Below the pieces are notes generated by a model. That model was given only the letters and a program-made list of their open reading frames with translations. It searched no databases and was not told where the DNA came from. A stretch of DNA of 64,000 nucleotides from Adineta ricciae (Eukaryota; Rotifera; Eurotatoria; Adinetida; Adinetidae), in the NCBI GenBank assembly GCA_905250025.1, contig CAJNOJ010000200.1:1-64000 (forward strand), written 5' to 3'. Position numbers and translations under genes: made by a program. This document shows positions 35,543-47,048 of this stretch, piece by piece (position 1 is the first letter of the stretch; each line of letters starts with the position of its first letter).

Positions 35543-37364
35543 TTAGTATCCACCTTGGTCTTTAAATACACGTTCAATGTCAGCATTATGTGGATTTACG
35601 GGTGGCAACCATTGCGGCTTTTCCTTTTGTAACCACGACCATATAATATCAGAGATGATTGCATGTCCATATTGGTTCACATGGAAACCGTCGACACTTT
35701 CGATTAATTGCCATGGTTCGCCACCTTGCGCTTCCCATTCTTGAATAGCTTGGTCAAATGGAAAATCAAGATAAGCAACATCATAGTTCTTAGCGTTGTA
35801 AGTGAATGTAGCATTTCGAACCGCACCCGATAATTGAACAGCTCGTTCGGTGGTCAATTCTCGAAGGGTGTCATTCGACGAAAGCCAGCCATTACAAGGA
35901 GAAATTTGTAAGCACGACAAGTAATCGTACATTTGAGGATAGGTGAGTGGTGGTCCAACGCGGCCGAGTGGATGTAAACGAGTGTGTAAAAGATCGTATA
36001 ACATACTACCGTTGCCAAGTCCAGTCGTCAAAACGTGACTACCTTTTGGTAAGACTGTATCGAGATAAGTTAGTGCAGCCATAACGTTTTTGTACATTTC
36101 TTCGACTGTGGTCATATGATCGATAGTATCCGGATGCCCATTGCATACATCATTACCGACTAAAGAGTAAATGACAAGAAGTGGTACATCATCTTTTGGT
36201 TGCCGTGCAAGCGATTTCATAATATTAATCATGGTACTACTACGAGCTCCGTTGACGGCAATATTTTGATAATCACGATGATTACAATGGTCACGATCAA
36301 ACAAACGACCATATAATGATCGCGTTGGTCCTACATGTATTGATAGAAGTTCACGAAGGGCGGAGTACGAAGATAGTGATCCTACCTTGTATGTTCGGCC
36401 AGCTAACATTAACATGACCAGTACTTGCTGATAATTGTGGCCAATCCAGCTCATTTTCCAATATAAACATCAAATGCTCAAATGCTTGTGGTGAGAATTG
36501 AGAAGCGTCCAGCCACTGTTCCGGAATGTGAAAATGAGCAGAGATCGAATCGCCAAGCACAGCAATACCCATTCGTTGTGTATCATTGCACATCTCTTCT
36601 TCCCATGGTTGTCCAGTTGCTGAATTCATACCGAAGATGCCGTTACAGTTGTGATCAAGAACACTGTCACCTTGTGAAGCACGAGCACCAGGGTGGATGT
36701 GTGACGAGAAGTCGTCGCAATCTTTTCCTCGCCATGAGGTGCCTCGAAATGTTACTTCGGTCCCGAATTGATCATGATCAAGATCGACCAACGGTTCATG
36801 ATTGTTAAAGACATTCTCTAATATCTTACAGATTTCTGCAATACCAGGAATTTGACAAATTTTTGGTGTTGCTAAAAGTGAGTCAATGCGCGGATGTTGT
36901 TGACGTAGATGTAAAGCACGTTGTGACAAAGATAGAGACGATTTCGATGGATAGGTTCGACATTTCGGTTGTCCAGGATCGTCATGACAAAATTTCAACG
37001 CATGGCATATTACATCTGGATTATCTCCTTTGATAAAGCCATCAATGATAAGTGGACCTATGATAATACATTACATATGAATTCAATGAATGAATATGGA
37101 AACAATCATACCTAGAACATCCACTGCAGTCTTGCAATAGACTTTGAAATCACCCGGTAAATATGAGCATAATCTTTCCAGTGCTTGGGCTGCACTTTCG
37201 TTATAAACGATGGCAAGACGGTCAACAAGACCTAATATAATTGAGCATGTTGCGCAATCTGAGCCGCCATTGACACTCGACAACGAATGTGTTAGACGAC
37301 CGTCTACGACTGTTAAGAAAACGATCAGCAATAACCCGATCCAAGTGAAAGTTGTGCTGGACAT
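35543..37364 (-). CDS. AOAH: acyloxyacyl hydrolase (AOAH), block copy 1
   Basis: Three exons (37112-37364, 36386-37057, 35543-36330) give 570 residues; human AOAH has 575. A signal peptide (FTWIGLLLIVFLTVVDG) is followed by a saposin-B domain with paired Cys (GGSDCATCSIILGLVDRL, LCSYLPGDFKVYC, then VICHALKFC). A linker holds the calcium-type motif DCDDFSSHIHPGA. The GDSL-type lipase has its nucleophile in VLGDSISAHFHIP near residue 250, the GNDVCNG block, and the catalytic Asp/His in VDGFHVNQYGH. The end VFKDQGGY matches the family. AOAH is a secreted or lysosomal enzyme that removes secondary acyl chains from bacterial lipid A, disarming LPS. For a filter-feeding animal that is a sensible defence or tolerance function. 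A decayed paralogue lies just downstream. Confidence 0.95.
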
Positions 37365-37538
37365 TGACGGCAGCCGCCTGTGTGAAAAAATCCTGTGGAT
37401 ATCACATACACACCCAGATTTTAAAAACGACTCTTGGATGAGAAATACCACAGATGGATGTTTTTTTTTCTGTTCGCTATATATATACTATTTATTTAGA
37501 TATTTCTGTCATAAGAACAACATAAATGAACGTTTGTC

Positions 37539-39040
37539 AATACTAATATCCACCTTGATCTTTAAATACACGTTCGATTTCGGCGCTATGCGGATTGACT
37601 GGTAGCTGCTAATGATGTCTCTCTCTCTCTGTAACCAAGCCCAAAAAGCATCGGAAAGACCAGCATGTCCTTAGTGATCGATATGAAATCCATCGACACT
37701 ATCAATTAATTGTCACGGTTCACCATCTTGCGCTTGCCATTCTTCGAAAACTTGTTCGAATAGAAATTCAATTCAACCTGTAACAAATTGTTTAGATTTG
37801 AAAATAAATGTTCCATTTCGCACTGCATAGATAGATCTACTGCTCGTTGCGACGCCAGAGCTCGGTTGGCCATCGTCGGCAGTTAACCATACATTGTAAA
37901 GCGAAATTTATAAGCATGCTAGATAATCATATATTTGTCTATAAGTAAATGGTGCGCTAACACAGCCGAATGGATGGATTCGATCATACAACAGTTCAAA
38001 CAATAAACTACGATTGGCTAATCCAGTTGTTACAACGTGACTACCTTGTGACAGTACAGTATCCAAATAAGCTAGATCGCTTATAACATTCTTATGCATT
38101 TGTTCGACTGTTGTCATGTCACCAAGAGTGTTTGGATGACCATTTCATACATCGTTGCCTACTAATGAATAGATGGCGAGCAGTGGTACATCACTCTTTT
38201 AATTACGTCGTATTGATTTGACGATTTTGAGAACAAATTCCACTATCTACGCCGTTGACAGTGATATTCGGATAATCGCGATGATTATAATGATCTAAAT
38301 CAAATAGATGCGGATATAACGATCGTGTCAGTCCTACACATATTCATAAAGCTATATAGTGCAGAGTAAAGATCTAACCGACAATATTTGGCTAACTGAT
38401 ATTAGCGCGTCCCGTAACTGCTGACAATTGTTGTTAGTCCAGTTCATTTACCAATATAAACATCGAATGCTCAAATGCTTGTGGTGAAAATGAGCAGAGA
38501 TCGAATCGCCAAGCACAGCAATACCCATTCGTTGTGTGTCATTGCACATCTCTTCTTCCCATGGTTTTCCAGTTGCTGAGTTCATACCGAAGATGCCGTT
38601 ACAGTTGTGGCGCAGATAAAGAAGATTTCGTTGGATAAATTCAGCATATCTTCTGGCCAAGACAATCGCGACAAAGTTCTAGTGTGTGGCAGATAACATC
38701 TGATGTTTCTTTATTGAGAAATTCGTCAAGAATAATAACATCTATAGATACATTATTTATAACTTTCAGTAAAGAAAGGAAAATAAGCAAATTTACCCAA
38801 ATACTCAATGGTAACTTTACCATAGGCTGGAAAGTCGGTTGGTAATGCATTACAAAGTTGCTCAAGAGAATTAATAATATTTTCATTGTAAACAATGGAT
38901 AGTTTTTCAACAAGACCGAGAACAATAGTACACGTTGCGCAATCTACGCCACCATTTACACTCCTAAGGTCGAATTCATTAATAATAGGAAAGATAGCAG
39001 CACATAAGAAGCAAATTGGACCTACTTTTAAGTTACACAT
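37539..39040 (-). pseudogene. decayed AOAH paralogue, block copy 1
   Basis: Similarity to AOAH runs in the right order through the interval. The saposin exon (DCATCTIVLGLVEKLSIVYNE near 38890) comes first. A shortened middle with MNSATGKPWEEEMCNDTQRM and GDSISAHFH near 38500-38600 follows, and then the hydrolase exon down to the family's DQGGY end at 37539. It has several in-frame stops, frame changes and at least two deletions: the linker before HNCNGIF and about 12 codons after GDSISAHFH. It cannot encode an active enzyme. It is a tandem duplicate of AOAH on the same strand and must predate the split of the two blocks, because copy 2 has it too with partly different lesions. Confidence 0.85.
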
Positions 39041-39183
39041 TCTTTCATTCACTTATATCTATTTTTTTCGTATATACTTTAGCGCACAACAAGAAGCAGA
39101 GTAGCAAACATCTGTGTAGAAGTATTCGTTTTCTCATATTATCTATTTTGTTCTTATTAATTTTAAAAAAATACAAAAATCAG

Positions 39184-40778
39184 TTATTTCTTCACTCGTT
39201 CATAAAACAAAATGTATGCCATAGAAGCGAATACTTGAAGATCACTGCATTCTCGGACAGAATCATCAGATATGGATAGCCATCCCTTGTTATCCACTCG
39301 TCTTCTATAGACAATGAAATGTCCAGCTTCACTGATACCACCTAAATGTACAAGGACGGAATTGAGTCGATAGAAAGCATTCGATGGTTTCTTGATCGGT
39401 TGAGTTGGGGGTAAATTTGCTGGTAGAAGACGTGATAACGATATGAACGGATTCATGTCCAATAGATCAGGAAACGAAACATGACTTGTATTTTTTATCG
39501 GCCAACCTTCATTTGTCCATGTCGTGCGAATGATATGCAAACAAAGGATTTCCGGCAGCTAAAAACAGAAATGGTATAGTTATTTGATGACGAAATACAC
39601 TAGAACTAGGATATTTACTCGAGAGAACGTTGTTATTTTCCGATGTGATAAATTTCCTTTCGATTTACATTGTTTGCATGTTAAATTAGTAATCATCTCA
39701 GCCTTGAGATAATTACCAATCAATTCTTGTAAGGCAAAGTTTTGTTGTTGCCGAACAGCAAGTGTCTGAAAGCATATAACATTCATGACATTATTTTTAC
39801 AAAAGATTCTCTCCTACCAATGGACTCGCTGTCTGCCGATCAGGTATGACTAGAGACAGGGATTCAAAAAGCGACATACTGATTGGATTCTAAATGAAAA
39901 CTGACGAAATAAATGGAAAACTAGAACTTTCAGATAGATTTACTTTATGTCTACATTCGTTGCACTGTAGTTGTGTTGCTTGTAGACCTTGAAATGGATG
40001 TGGAGATACCAACGGACTTTCATTGATCATCATTGACTGTGTATCATCCTGTTCGTCCGAATCAAGACAAGCAGCAAAGCCGAGTTGTTTCGGCCGTGTC
40101 GATTTCTTGTGAGTTAATGTATTTATCAAAGAAAGAAGAAATTCGTGACTATCCTGCTGTTCGAATGGACTTGACCATCTCGGCTGACACATATGATCAA
40201 TCAATTTAGCAACAGTGGAGTCTTGTGAAAAGGAGGATGATTGTCCATTAATTGACTGAATAAGATCAAGAAGGATTTGAGTAACACGATTATTTTGCAC
40301 GTGTTGATCGAGCCAATAAATAAATATCGATGAAGATGCAAGACATTGAACGATAGCGTTAGCAAAACAATTGTTTCCATAATTGATCAGTCCACCAGGA
40401 TGACCTGTTCCGAATTCAAATCTAGGAGAAGATTTTCGATGGAAAATGCAAACCTTTCTTTCTTCGATCTTTTGGTTCCGGTCCAAAAAGTACATAAACA
40501 CCGATTGCGGTTAGAATACTAACACTAATCACAACTGGCGACGTGAAACTAACAGGAATTGTCAACATTGTCAATGCGTTTCGAGAAAAGCTCAATTCAC
40601 ACACTGGAGCAGAGAAGCATGCATTGTATGTGTGTGTCTCTTCTTCTTCTTCTTGCCTATTGCTCGTTTCATCTTGGATGTCTGGCAAACGTATAACAAT
40701 TCACACCTACAGATGTCAGTTTAAACAAACTACGAATATTTTCTAATTGGCATTGTCATCACCTGTTTCAAATTTCAT
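39184..40778 (-). CDS. USP30: USP30, mitochondrial ubiquitin-specific protease, block copy 1
   Basis: Six exons (40763-40778, 40454-40681, 39944-40404, 39818-39889, about 39619-39765, 39184-39558) give about 430 residues; human USP30 has 517. An N-terminal membrane anchor (SPVVISVSILTAIGVYVLFG) is followed by a basic stretch (KDRRKK), as in USP30, which sits in the outer mitochondrial membrane and opposes PINK1/Parkin mitophagy. The catalytic Cys is in GGLINYGNNCFANAIVQCL. The USP zinc knuckle has QCNECRHK and CKQCKSKG. The catalytic His is in EAGHFIVYRR, and ISDDSVRECSDLQ..AYILFYERV closes the domain. The intron after KDRRKK uses the acceptor GGAACAG so that KK joins GHPGG. The start exon (MKFET) is the least certain part. 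Confidence 0.9.
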
Positions 40779-41758
40779 GTTCTCCAAATCAGGGATCATC
40801 GAAAGAAAACAAGCAGCCTTTGATCAATTTACATAAGTATTAGCATTCTATTAATGATAACAAATATTGCATCTGTGACATGATTCTATTTTTGCTCTTT
40901 TATTCGTCCCTTTTAGGAAACAACAGCCCAGTGCATTTCTTTTTCTTTTTTCTCATAAGCAACTTTGAATCTATTGGTAAATACACCACGCCCAACAGAG
41001 AAATCAAAACTTACTCATTGTTAATTCTTCTCTACGCCCTTTATTTCCGAAGAAAATAACATTAGGACATGTTAAATGCAAGCTGTTACGATAATCTTCG
41101 AATATTTTAAAGCTTTGACGTCAATTGATCAACATAATATCGATAATAAAAAATAGTTGACATATGCTCTTTTCTTCTACTCTTGGTGCGAATCGTAACA
41201 TGTTATTTTAGTACCTAATCGAACTTCTTGTTACTCAACCAATCGATGAGTATGCATTATTAGTCCAATAATAAATATCAATCGATTCTACATAAACCCA
41301 ATACTCATCGTAGCTCGAAAGGCGTGCGGGTTCTGATTGAATCATCACTGCATTACCTTTTTCGTACCATCGAACAAATAAAACGATCACTTTTTCATTT
41401 GATGCAGAATGGCGCATGTTAAGTGCAGAATAGAAGAGACAAAAATGTGCACTTTTTTTCCTTTCATCGAACATATTCAGAAAAGAAAAAAGACAATTAT
41501 TGTACGATTTGCAAGTGACAGAGAAAATATAGGAACACGCTCAAAAGAACAACATTGTTATCAACGCGTTTCTCATCATCTTAAGATTTTTATAGTGGTT
41601 TGCGTTTCAGTCTTTATCAATACGATTTTATGATACATTATACTTTTCGAAGACAGTCAGTGAACTTGACTTATCTTAGTCCAGCTCGATTATATTCATT
41701 ATCCTTACTGCTTCATAAAGAGTAATTGATATCAGTCATCAGCAGAGTCTCATTTCCG
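40779..41758. other. intergenic between divergent USP30 and nuclear-receptor pseudogene
   Basis: No gene is recognised. Open frames here (for example 41235-41474 minus and 41409-41633 plus) have no family and no splice context. Confidence 0.45.
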
Positions 41759-42928
41759 AGATGATATGCGGTGTCTGTAGTGCACCAGCAACTGGATCAA
41801 TTCGTGTACTTATTGCTGTTTGAAGAAATGCTTCGACATCAAAATGCGCAAAGAGTGGATTCGAACCAAAGAAGAAGGGACGCTGCGACAATCACGGAAA
41901 CGAATATTCTACCGAAATGAGATCGATTCGAAAACAACAATTGCTCTTTCATTTGTGATACGAAAAAAGAATCGTTCATTAAGAAAGTCACTCACTACAA
42001 CAGTTCAGCCAATAGGTACCGAGTGAATGCAACGACCGCCTTACGCATTATATTTCCAGATACATAATGGAGTATTCTTTGGTTTGCATCGAAATTTGAA
42101 TGAGTCAGACAATAGCTGGCTAAATAATGCCACTCATGCGTATCAGATCGGAGCTGATACAGTTGATTGCACCTCTATTGTCTACTATACTAAAGAAGCC
42201 GTGCTATCCCAATTCATGAGGAATGAATGCTCAGTGATTACATCATTAATTTATTTCTATAATAATATTTCGGAATTCAAACGATTAGATATTGACGATC
42301 AAGTTCAACTAATTAAACTTAATATTCGAAATACTGTTCATAAGGATCGTATTATCATTGAGAATTACGAAGATTCTTCTCATATTGCTAAATATATGTA
42401 GAAATAGATCAGTTCAACATATCATCAACAAATGTCTCGAACACGTCAACGTTTCTATCGTTTTGTCAAATATCCGTTGCTATTAAAACTGTCTGTGATC
42501 ATTTTTCTCTTCGGTGTCAATTGATCGACTACACGTGATACGAGTGAAGCCGAAAATTATCGAAATCCGGAGAAAGTGATTGAATATCAAGATTTTTATA
42601 CTAAAATACTGTGACGTCATTTAAATTATCTTTTTGATGAAAAGAAATCGATGGAGTTTATTGTTAGACAAATATTACAATACCAAATATTGACGATGAC
42701 GGTGATTGATCATGTACGAGAGATCTCCAAGAAAGACGGTCTACATGAACTAATGGAAACAATCTTTGCACTGGGCCGACAAGCGAACTTCCGTGAAAAT
42801 CACTGTTTGTTTGTTCAATCAAATTGGAAACCCAGGGATTCTTCGCAAAGCTATGTACATAATGATCTCGCGATCAAAGAACTCGTAGTTATATGCTGTA
42901 CTGTGTTTCCTATTTTGCATAGAGAATA
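41759..42928 (+). pseudogene. decayed nuclear-receptor paralogue
   Basis: It matches the intact receptor at 43379-44823 in order. The first zinc-finger start (CGVCSAPATG) is joined directly to the end of the second finger (the [15 protein letters not shown] part). About 180 bases of the DNA-binding domain, including the P-box, are therefore missing. The basic hinge (KKNRSLRKS) and the ligand-binding domain ([14 protein letters not shown], then DIDDQVQLIK) follow. Stops interrupt the frame after the short finger and inside the ligand-binding domain (near 42399), and the frame changes again before RQILQYQILTM near 42660. The sequence upstream of 41759 does not match the receptor's N-terminal exon. 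This is a tandem duplicate that has lost function. Confidence 0.8.
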
Positions 42929-43378
42929 AACTGGTTCATCGTATCGATATTTGAAAATAAAATGTGTTTGCGCGATATGAACGCCTAGTTATGATTTAGA
43001 CAGATTAGTCATTGCCTAGGAATTTATATTGCGATTTTCTGGTAAGAACCAATAAAATCTTGCCTTGGCGCAAAAGACATGACATTTTTTTCAACCATAA
43101 TAGTCAATTCACTGACTCATCGTCATAGACGAAAGGGCTTCACAAAACCTGTGTTCCTGTTCTGCCTTTTGGATGACTCAGCGAGTCATAAAGAAAAATA
43201 AGAAACGCAAAAACATTATTAGGCGTTTTCATTCCTATAAAAGGGTAAAAAAAGTACCCCATAATGTTTGAAGAAGGAAAGTTTAGACGATAGAAGCAAC
43301 ACAGCTAGCGACATAAATTTCTTTTTTTTCTCGTTACAAGAAGAAAAACATCGATTCGAGCAAAAGTGATCTCAAACA
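42929..43378. other. promoter region of the nuclear receptor
   Basis: It contains a TATA box (TATAAAAG, 43236-43243) 143 bp before the start codon. No gene is seen. Confidence 0.6.
43236..43243 (+). promoter_or_regulatory. TATA box of the nuclear receptor gene
   Basis: TATAAAAG followed by GG, a canonical core with the right orientation for the receptor at 43379. Confidence 0.6.
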
Positions 43379-44823
43379 ATGACAGCAACAATTTTATACC
43401 AGTCCGACTGGGATAATTTTTCATTTTATGAACCTCTAACCTACGATGAATTAGTTCCTGCGTCCTTTGACTCTGGTCATCCTCCAATGGATATTCAGAA
43501 TCTCCTTTCAACTATGGAACCAATACAAATGGATGAAATTAAATCTGAATGTCTGAATTCGGTCGAAAACTCTCAGGAATCTCGTGTTTTGGTGACAGAA
43601 AGCCCTAGCAGTCAACTGACACTTCATTCCGATCTTATATGCGGCGTTTGTGGTGCACCAGCAACTGGGTACAATTTTGATCAAGTCACATGCGAATCGT
43701 GCAAGGCGTTTTTCCGTCGTAACGCTCTACGAGGCACAGTAAGAATGTCCATAGTCAGAAAATAATCATATAAAATATTTCATATAGTCTTCTCTGAAAT
43801 GTCGTTTCTCGGGTTCGTGCGTTATTAATATTCACACACGTCGACAGTGTACTTATTGTCGTTTGAAGAAATGCTTCGATATCAAAATGCGCAAAGAGTG
43901 GATTCGAACCGAAGCAGAAGTGACGCTGCGACAAATACAGAAGCAGATGAAACAAGAACGAAGATTCTGCCGAAATGAGACCGATTCGAAACCAACAATT
44001 GTTCTTCCGCTTGTAGTACGAAAAAAGAAACGTCTAATGAGAAGAGCAACTTCTGTAGTTCAACCGGTAAAGGCATATTGATCAGATGATCATAATCTTC
44101 TTTTCGATCATATCGTAGATGTGCACTGCAGCATTTTTTTGTGTTCATCGAAATTTGAATGAGTCAGACAATAGCTGGCTAAATAATATCACTCACGCAT
44201 ATCAAATTACAGCCAATCAAGCAGATGGATTACGTTTTAACTGCTACAATGAGTCAATGTCATTAATTCAGTTCGTTGACAGGGAAAGTTCAATACATCG
44301 GTCATTGGTGGAGTTCTTTACGAAAATTCCGATATTCAAAGAGATAGACTTGGACGATCGAGTTCGATTGATAAAGTCGAATCTCCTTAATATCGTACAT
44401 TTACATGACATTTTGATACAAAATTTCTCTGAAACTCCAATTATTGGTTATTTGATGAGCAAATGGATCAATCCTGAATTTCATCAACAAATGTCTCAGA
44501 CACGGCAATATCTCTATCGATTTTGCAATCATCCATTGATTCTAAAACTCGCACTGATTACCTTCGTCTTCAGTATTTACGAAGTGGATAATTGTTCGAG
44601 TAAAACTAACATACTAGACGTCCAACATATGTTTATTGCATTACTATGGCGATATCTAAATGCCGTATACGACGAAAAAGAAGCAATTATTTCGATGGAT
44701 ATCATAACGAGGCAAATCTTACGATATCAGTTATTGATGACCATCATGGAAGGTCGCGTTCGCAGCGAACGGTCAACTCACGTGTCTGATGCATTAATGC
44801 AATCGATTTTTCGTTTAACGTAG
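43379..44823 (+). CDS. nuclear hormone receptor, DAF-12/HR96 (NR1J)-type
   Basis: Three exons (43379-43738, 43788-44066, 44119-44823) give 447 residues. The N-terminal domain is acidic. The DNA-binding domain has all eight zinc cysteines: [27 protein letters not shown], then [19 protein letters not shown]. The P-box [13 protein letters not shown] is the form known from DAF-12, NHR-8 and HR96. The ligand-binding domain (about 235 residues) has the signature helix 3-5 region ([16 protein letters not shown]) and ends RSIFRLT-like without an obvious AF-2 helix. Such receptors bind sterols or xenobiotics and act in the nucleus. Subfamily assignment rests on the P-box and is inference. A broken paralogue lies 450 bp upstream. 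Confidence 0.88.
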
Positions 44824-45433
44824 TGGAAGTAGTTGAGTCTCATAGAAGAATTTCGTTGTAAATATTTATATGTGTATACATTAGTAGCAAATGTTCTTGT
44901 TTTACTTAGCTTTCGAAATAAATTGGGTACGTGACAGTAAAATCGGACCAACAGAACGAGGTATGTCAGAACGGAAAATGTTTTTTTCATTAACACATTT
45001 CGGTTATGAATAGAAAATGATGCATATGACCGTATTGCGTCGATCGATATTCAATTAGAACAGAAAATCTATGTCGGTCAGAATGATTGCAGTGTATGTA
45101 CATACATGTGTAATGTGTCTATATGTGTATTCGGATTGGTAGTTATTTGAAAACACTTGGCGAGTTATATCGCGAGTGTAGGTGTTTGTAATAAAACCCT
45201 ATGTCGACTGTTGATATTTAAGCAGATTTCAAAATTAATTCTATACCGAAGAACTGCCTGAGGAAACCGAATCATACGCTCCTTTTTTATTGAAAAGAAA
45301 GAAAGAAAGTGAAAGGCTTGAGAAATGTTTCTGCGTTTCGAGCTTATAAATTAGTAGGATTTGGTCATTATACTTCATTCGTCACTGGCGCATATAGAAT
45401 AAGTAACTCTGACAAAGGTTAACGTTGGGAAGT
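44824..45433. other. intergenic between nuclear receptor and DEG/ENaC channel
   Basis: Receptor 3' end (AATAAA near 44918) and channel promoter side. No gene is seen. Confidence 0.5.
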
Positions 45434-47048
45434 ATGTCAACTGATATAAATATGTCTCCAACTGATGAAAAACGAGCAAAATTACTTCGAAAATCTCGCT
45501 CAGTTCGTTTGATTATCAGAGAGTTCGGTCTGAACACATCAACCCATGGCATTCCGGGTATAGCACGCAGTGAAAGCATGCACAATCGAATCTTTTGGTC
45601 AATATCAACACTTATCTTTACAAGTATAATGACCTATTTCATTGTTCAAACGATTCGATCATACTTCCAGTATCCTACACAAACATCTGTGTCTATTGTT
45701 ACCCAATGGCCGCAGCCTTTTCCCGCAGTGACCATATGTAATTATTCTCCTCTAAGATACGATCGAGTGATAAAGCCATTTTTGAATTATACAGCAGCAT
45801 TAAACTTAACCAATATAACTGATACAACGAACTTTACGAAGGCATATGTACCATACCTTAGGCAGTTCCTAATTGACAAATTCAACCAAAATGAATCGGT
45901 AAATGAATATTTATATTCCCTCGAATCCATGATGATGTTCTGTTCCTTCAATGGTCTTTCGTGCACAGTCGCTGACTTTACTTGGTTTCTATCACCACAA
46001 TACGGTCTATGTTATACATTCAATGCTAACCCGAAAGATTCCTTGAATAAACATATCAGGAATACTGGAGAGAATGGAGGAACTGGTACACTAGAATTAC
46101 ATCTATATATTCATCAACATCAAAATGTGCCTTATATGACCAACGGTATGCGTCAAATCCATACGATACTCTCGCTAAATTACGTACATTCTATGTTTAG
46201 GGGTGGGTGCAGTAGTCTTAGTTCATGATAACGCTCAAGTACCAATTATCGAACAGAAATGCACACGGCTTGCACCTGGGCGGCATCATCGATTAGGATA
46301 TGGAATAAAACAGAGTACTTTCTTGCCATTGCCTTATACTTCATGCAGTGATCAAGTTAACGTAGGAATGCAAGCTATGTATACTCAATATCATGATACT
46401 AATTATGGATATTCGCAAAAAATATGCTATACCGCTTGTATACAAGCCTATATGTAAGTCCACGATGCTACGTGCCAATTCATGCGAATGATCCATTTCA
46501 GATACCATAAATGTGGTTGTGGAAGTCCTTTTTACTGGACTACAAGTCTTGTTGTCCTTCCTGGCAGTGATAAATCGATTCATATACCATTTTGTAACAT
46601 TAGCGATTCATGCTATACTCAAGCACAAGCCGAGGCTATGACTACAGAAAGTATTTGGACTTATTATTGTTCTGATTGTGGACAAGAATGTAGTTTCAAC
46701 GAGGTTCCTATAGCTTCAACATCAGTCTATTCACCACCTGCGTATTTGATGAATGAAATAAAGACATTCGTTGAATCAACGGACGTTCCATTACCGACGA
46801 ATTGGTCAACGACGTGGACATCCGAAATCCTTCTGAGCTATGTTTCATTAGAAGTTTCTTTTGAAACGACTCGAACCGAAATCTATGCTCAACAAGCGTC
46901 AATTGGTCCAGTTGATGTTCTTTCCAATGTCGGTGGACAAACGGGTCTTTGGATAGGTATTAGTTTCCTTTCGCTAATGGAAATCGCCGAAATGATCTAT
47001 CGACTTCTTCGTTCACAGTATCATCGCTTTCGACGCTTCGCGGTTTGA
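45434..47048 (+). CDS. DEG/ENaC (amiloride-type) sodium channel subunit
   Basis: Three exons (45434-46145, 46201-46453, 46502-47048) give 503 residues. The start ATG at 45434 is the first in frame. The cytoplasmic N-terminus carries the family's HG gating motif (NTSTHGIPGIA). TM1 follows (FWSISTLIFTSIMTYFIV), then a large extracellular region with the FPAVTICNYSPLRYD motif and a Cys-rich part (CYTACIQAYIYHKCGCGSPFY, CNISDSCY, YYCSDCGQECSF). TM2 contains the selectivity filter in GGQTGLWIGISFLSLMEIAEM (G-x-S motif). These are trimeric cation channels gated by protons, peptides or force. All hallmarks are intact. Several N-glycosylation sequons lie in the extracellular part. Gating ligand unknown. 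Confidence 0.93.

Larger units (their letters stand above)
29240..40476. repeat. block copy 1 of an 11.2-kb direct duplication
   Basis: This interval corresponds base for base, apart from small indels, to 52694-64000. Gene order and strand are the same: RPS17, PPP1R11, unknown gene, MOB1, fibrinogen-domain gene, AOAH, AOAH pseudogene, USP30. The offset grows from 23454 at RPS17 to 23460 at MOB1, 23482 at AOAH and 23525 at USP30, which shows modest net indel change. Divergence by eye is about 1% in MOB1 (6 differences in 600 aligned bases) and about 3% in USP30. Confidence 0.95.

Noticed and set aside
36482-36808. Open plus-strand frame of 108 codons
   Set aside because: It is the reverse of the AOAH exon carrying the GDSL motif; no family and no splice context of its own.
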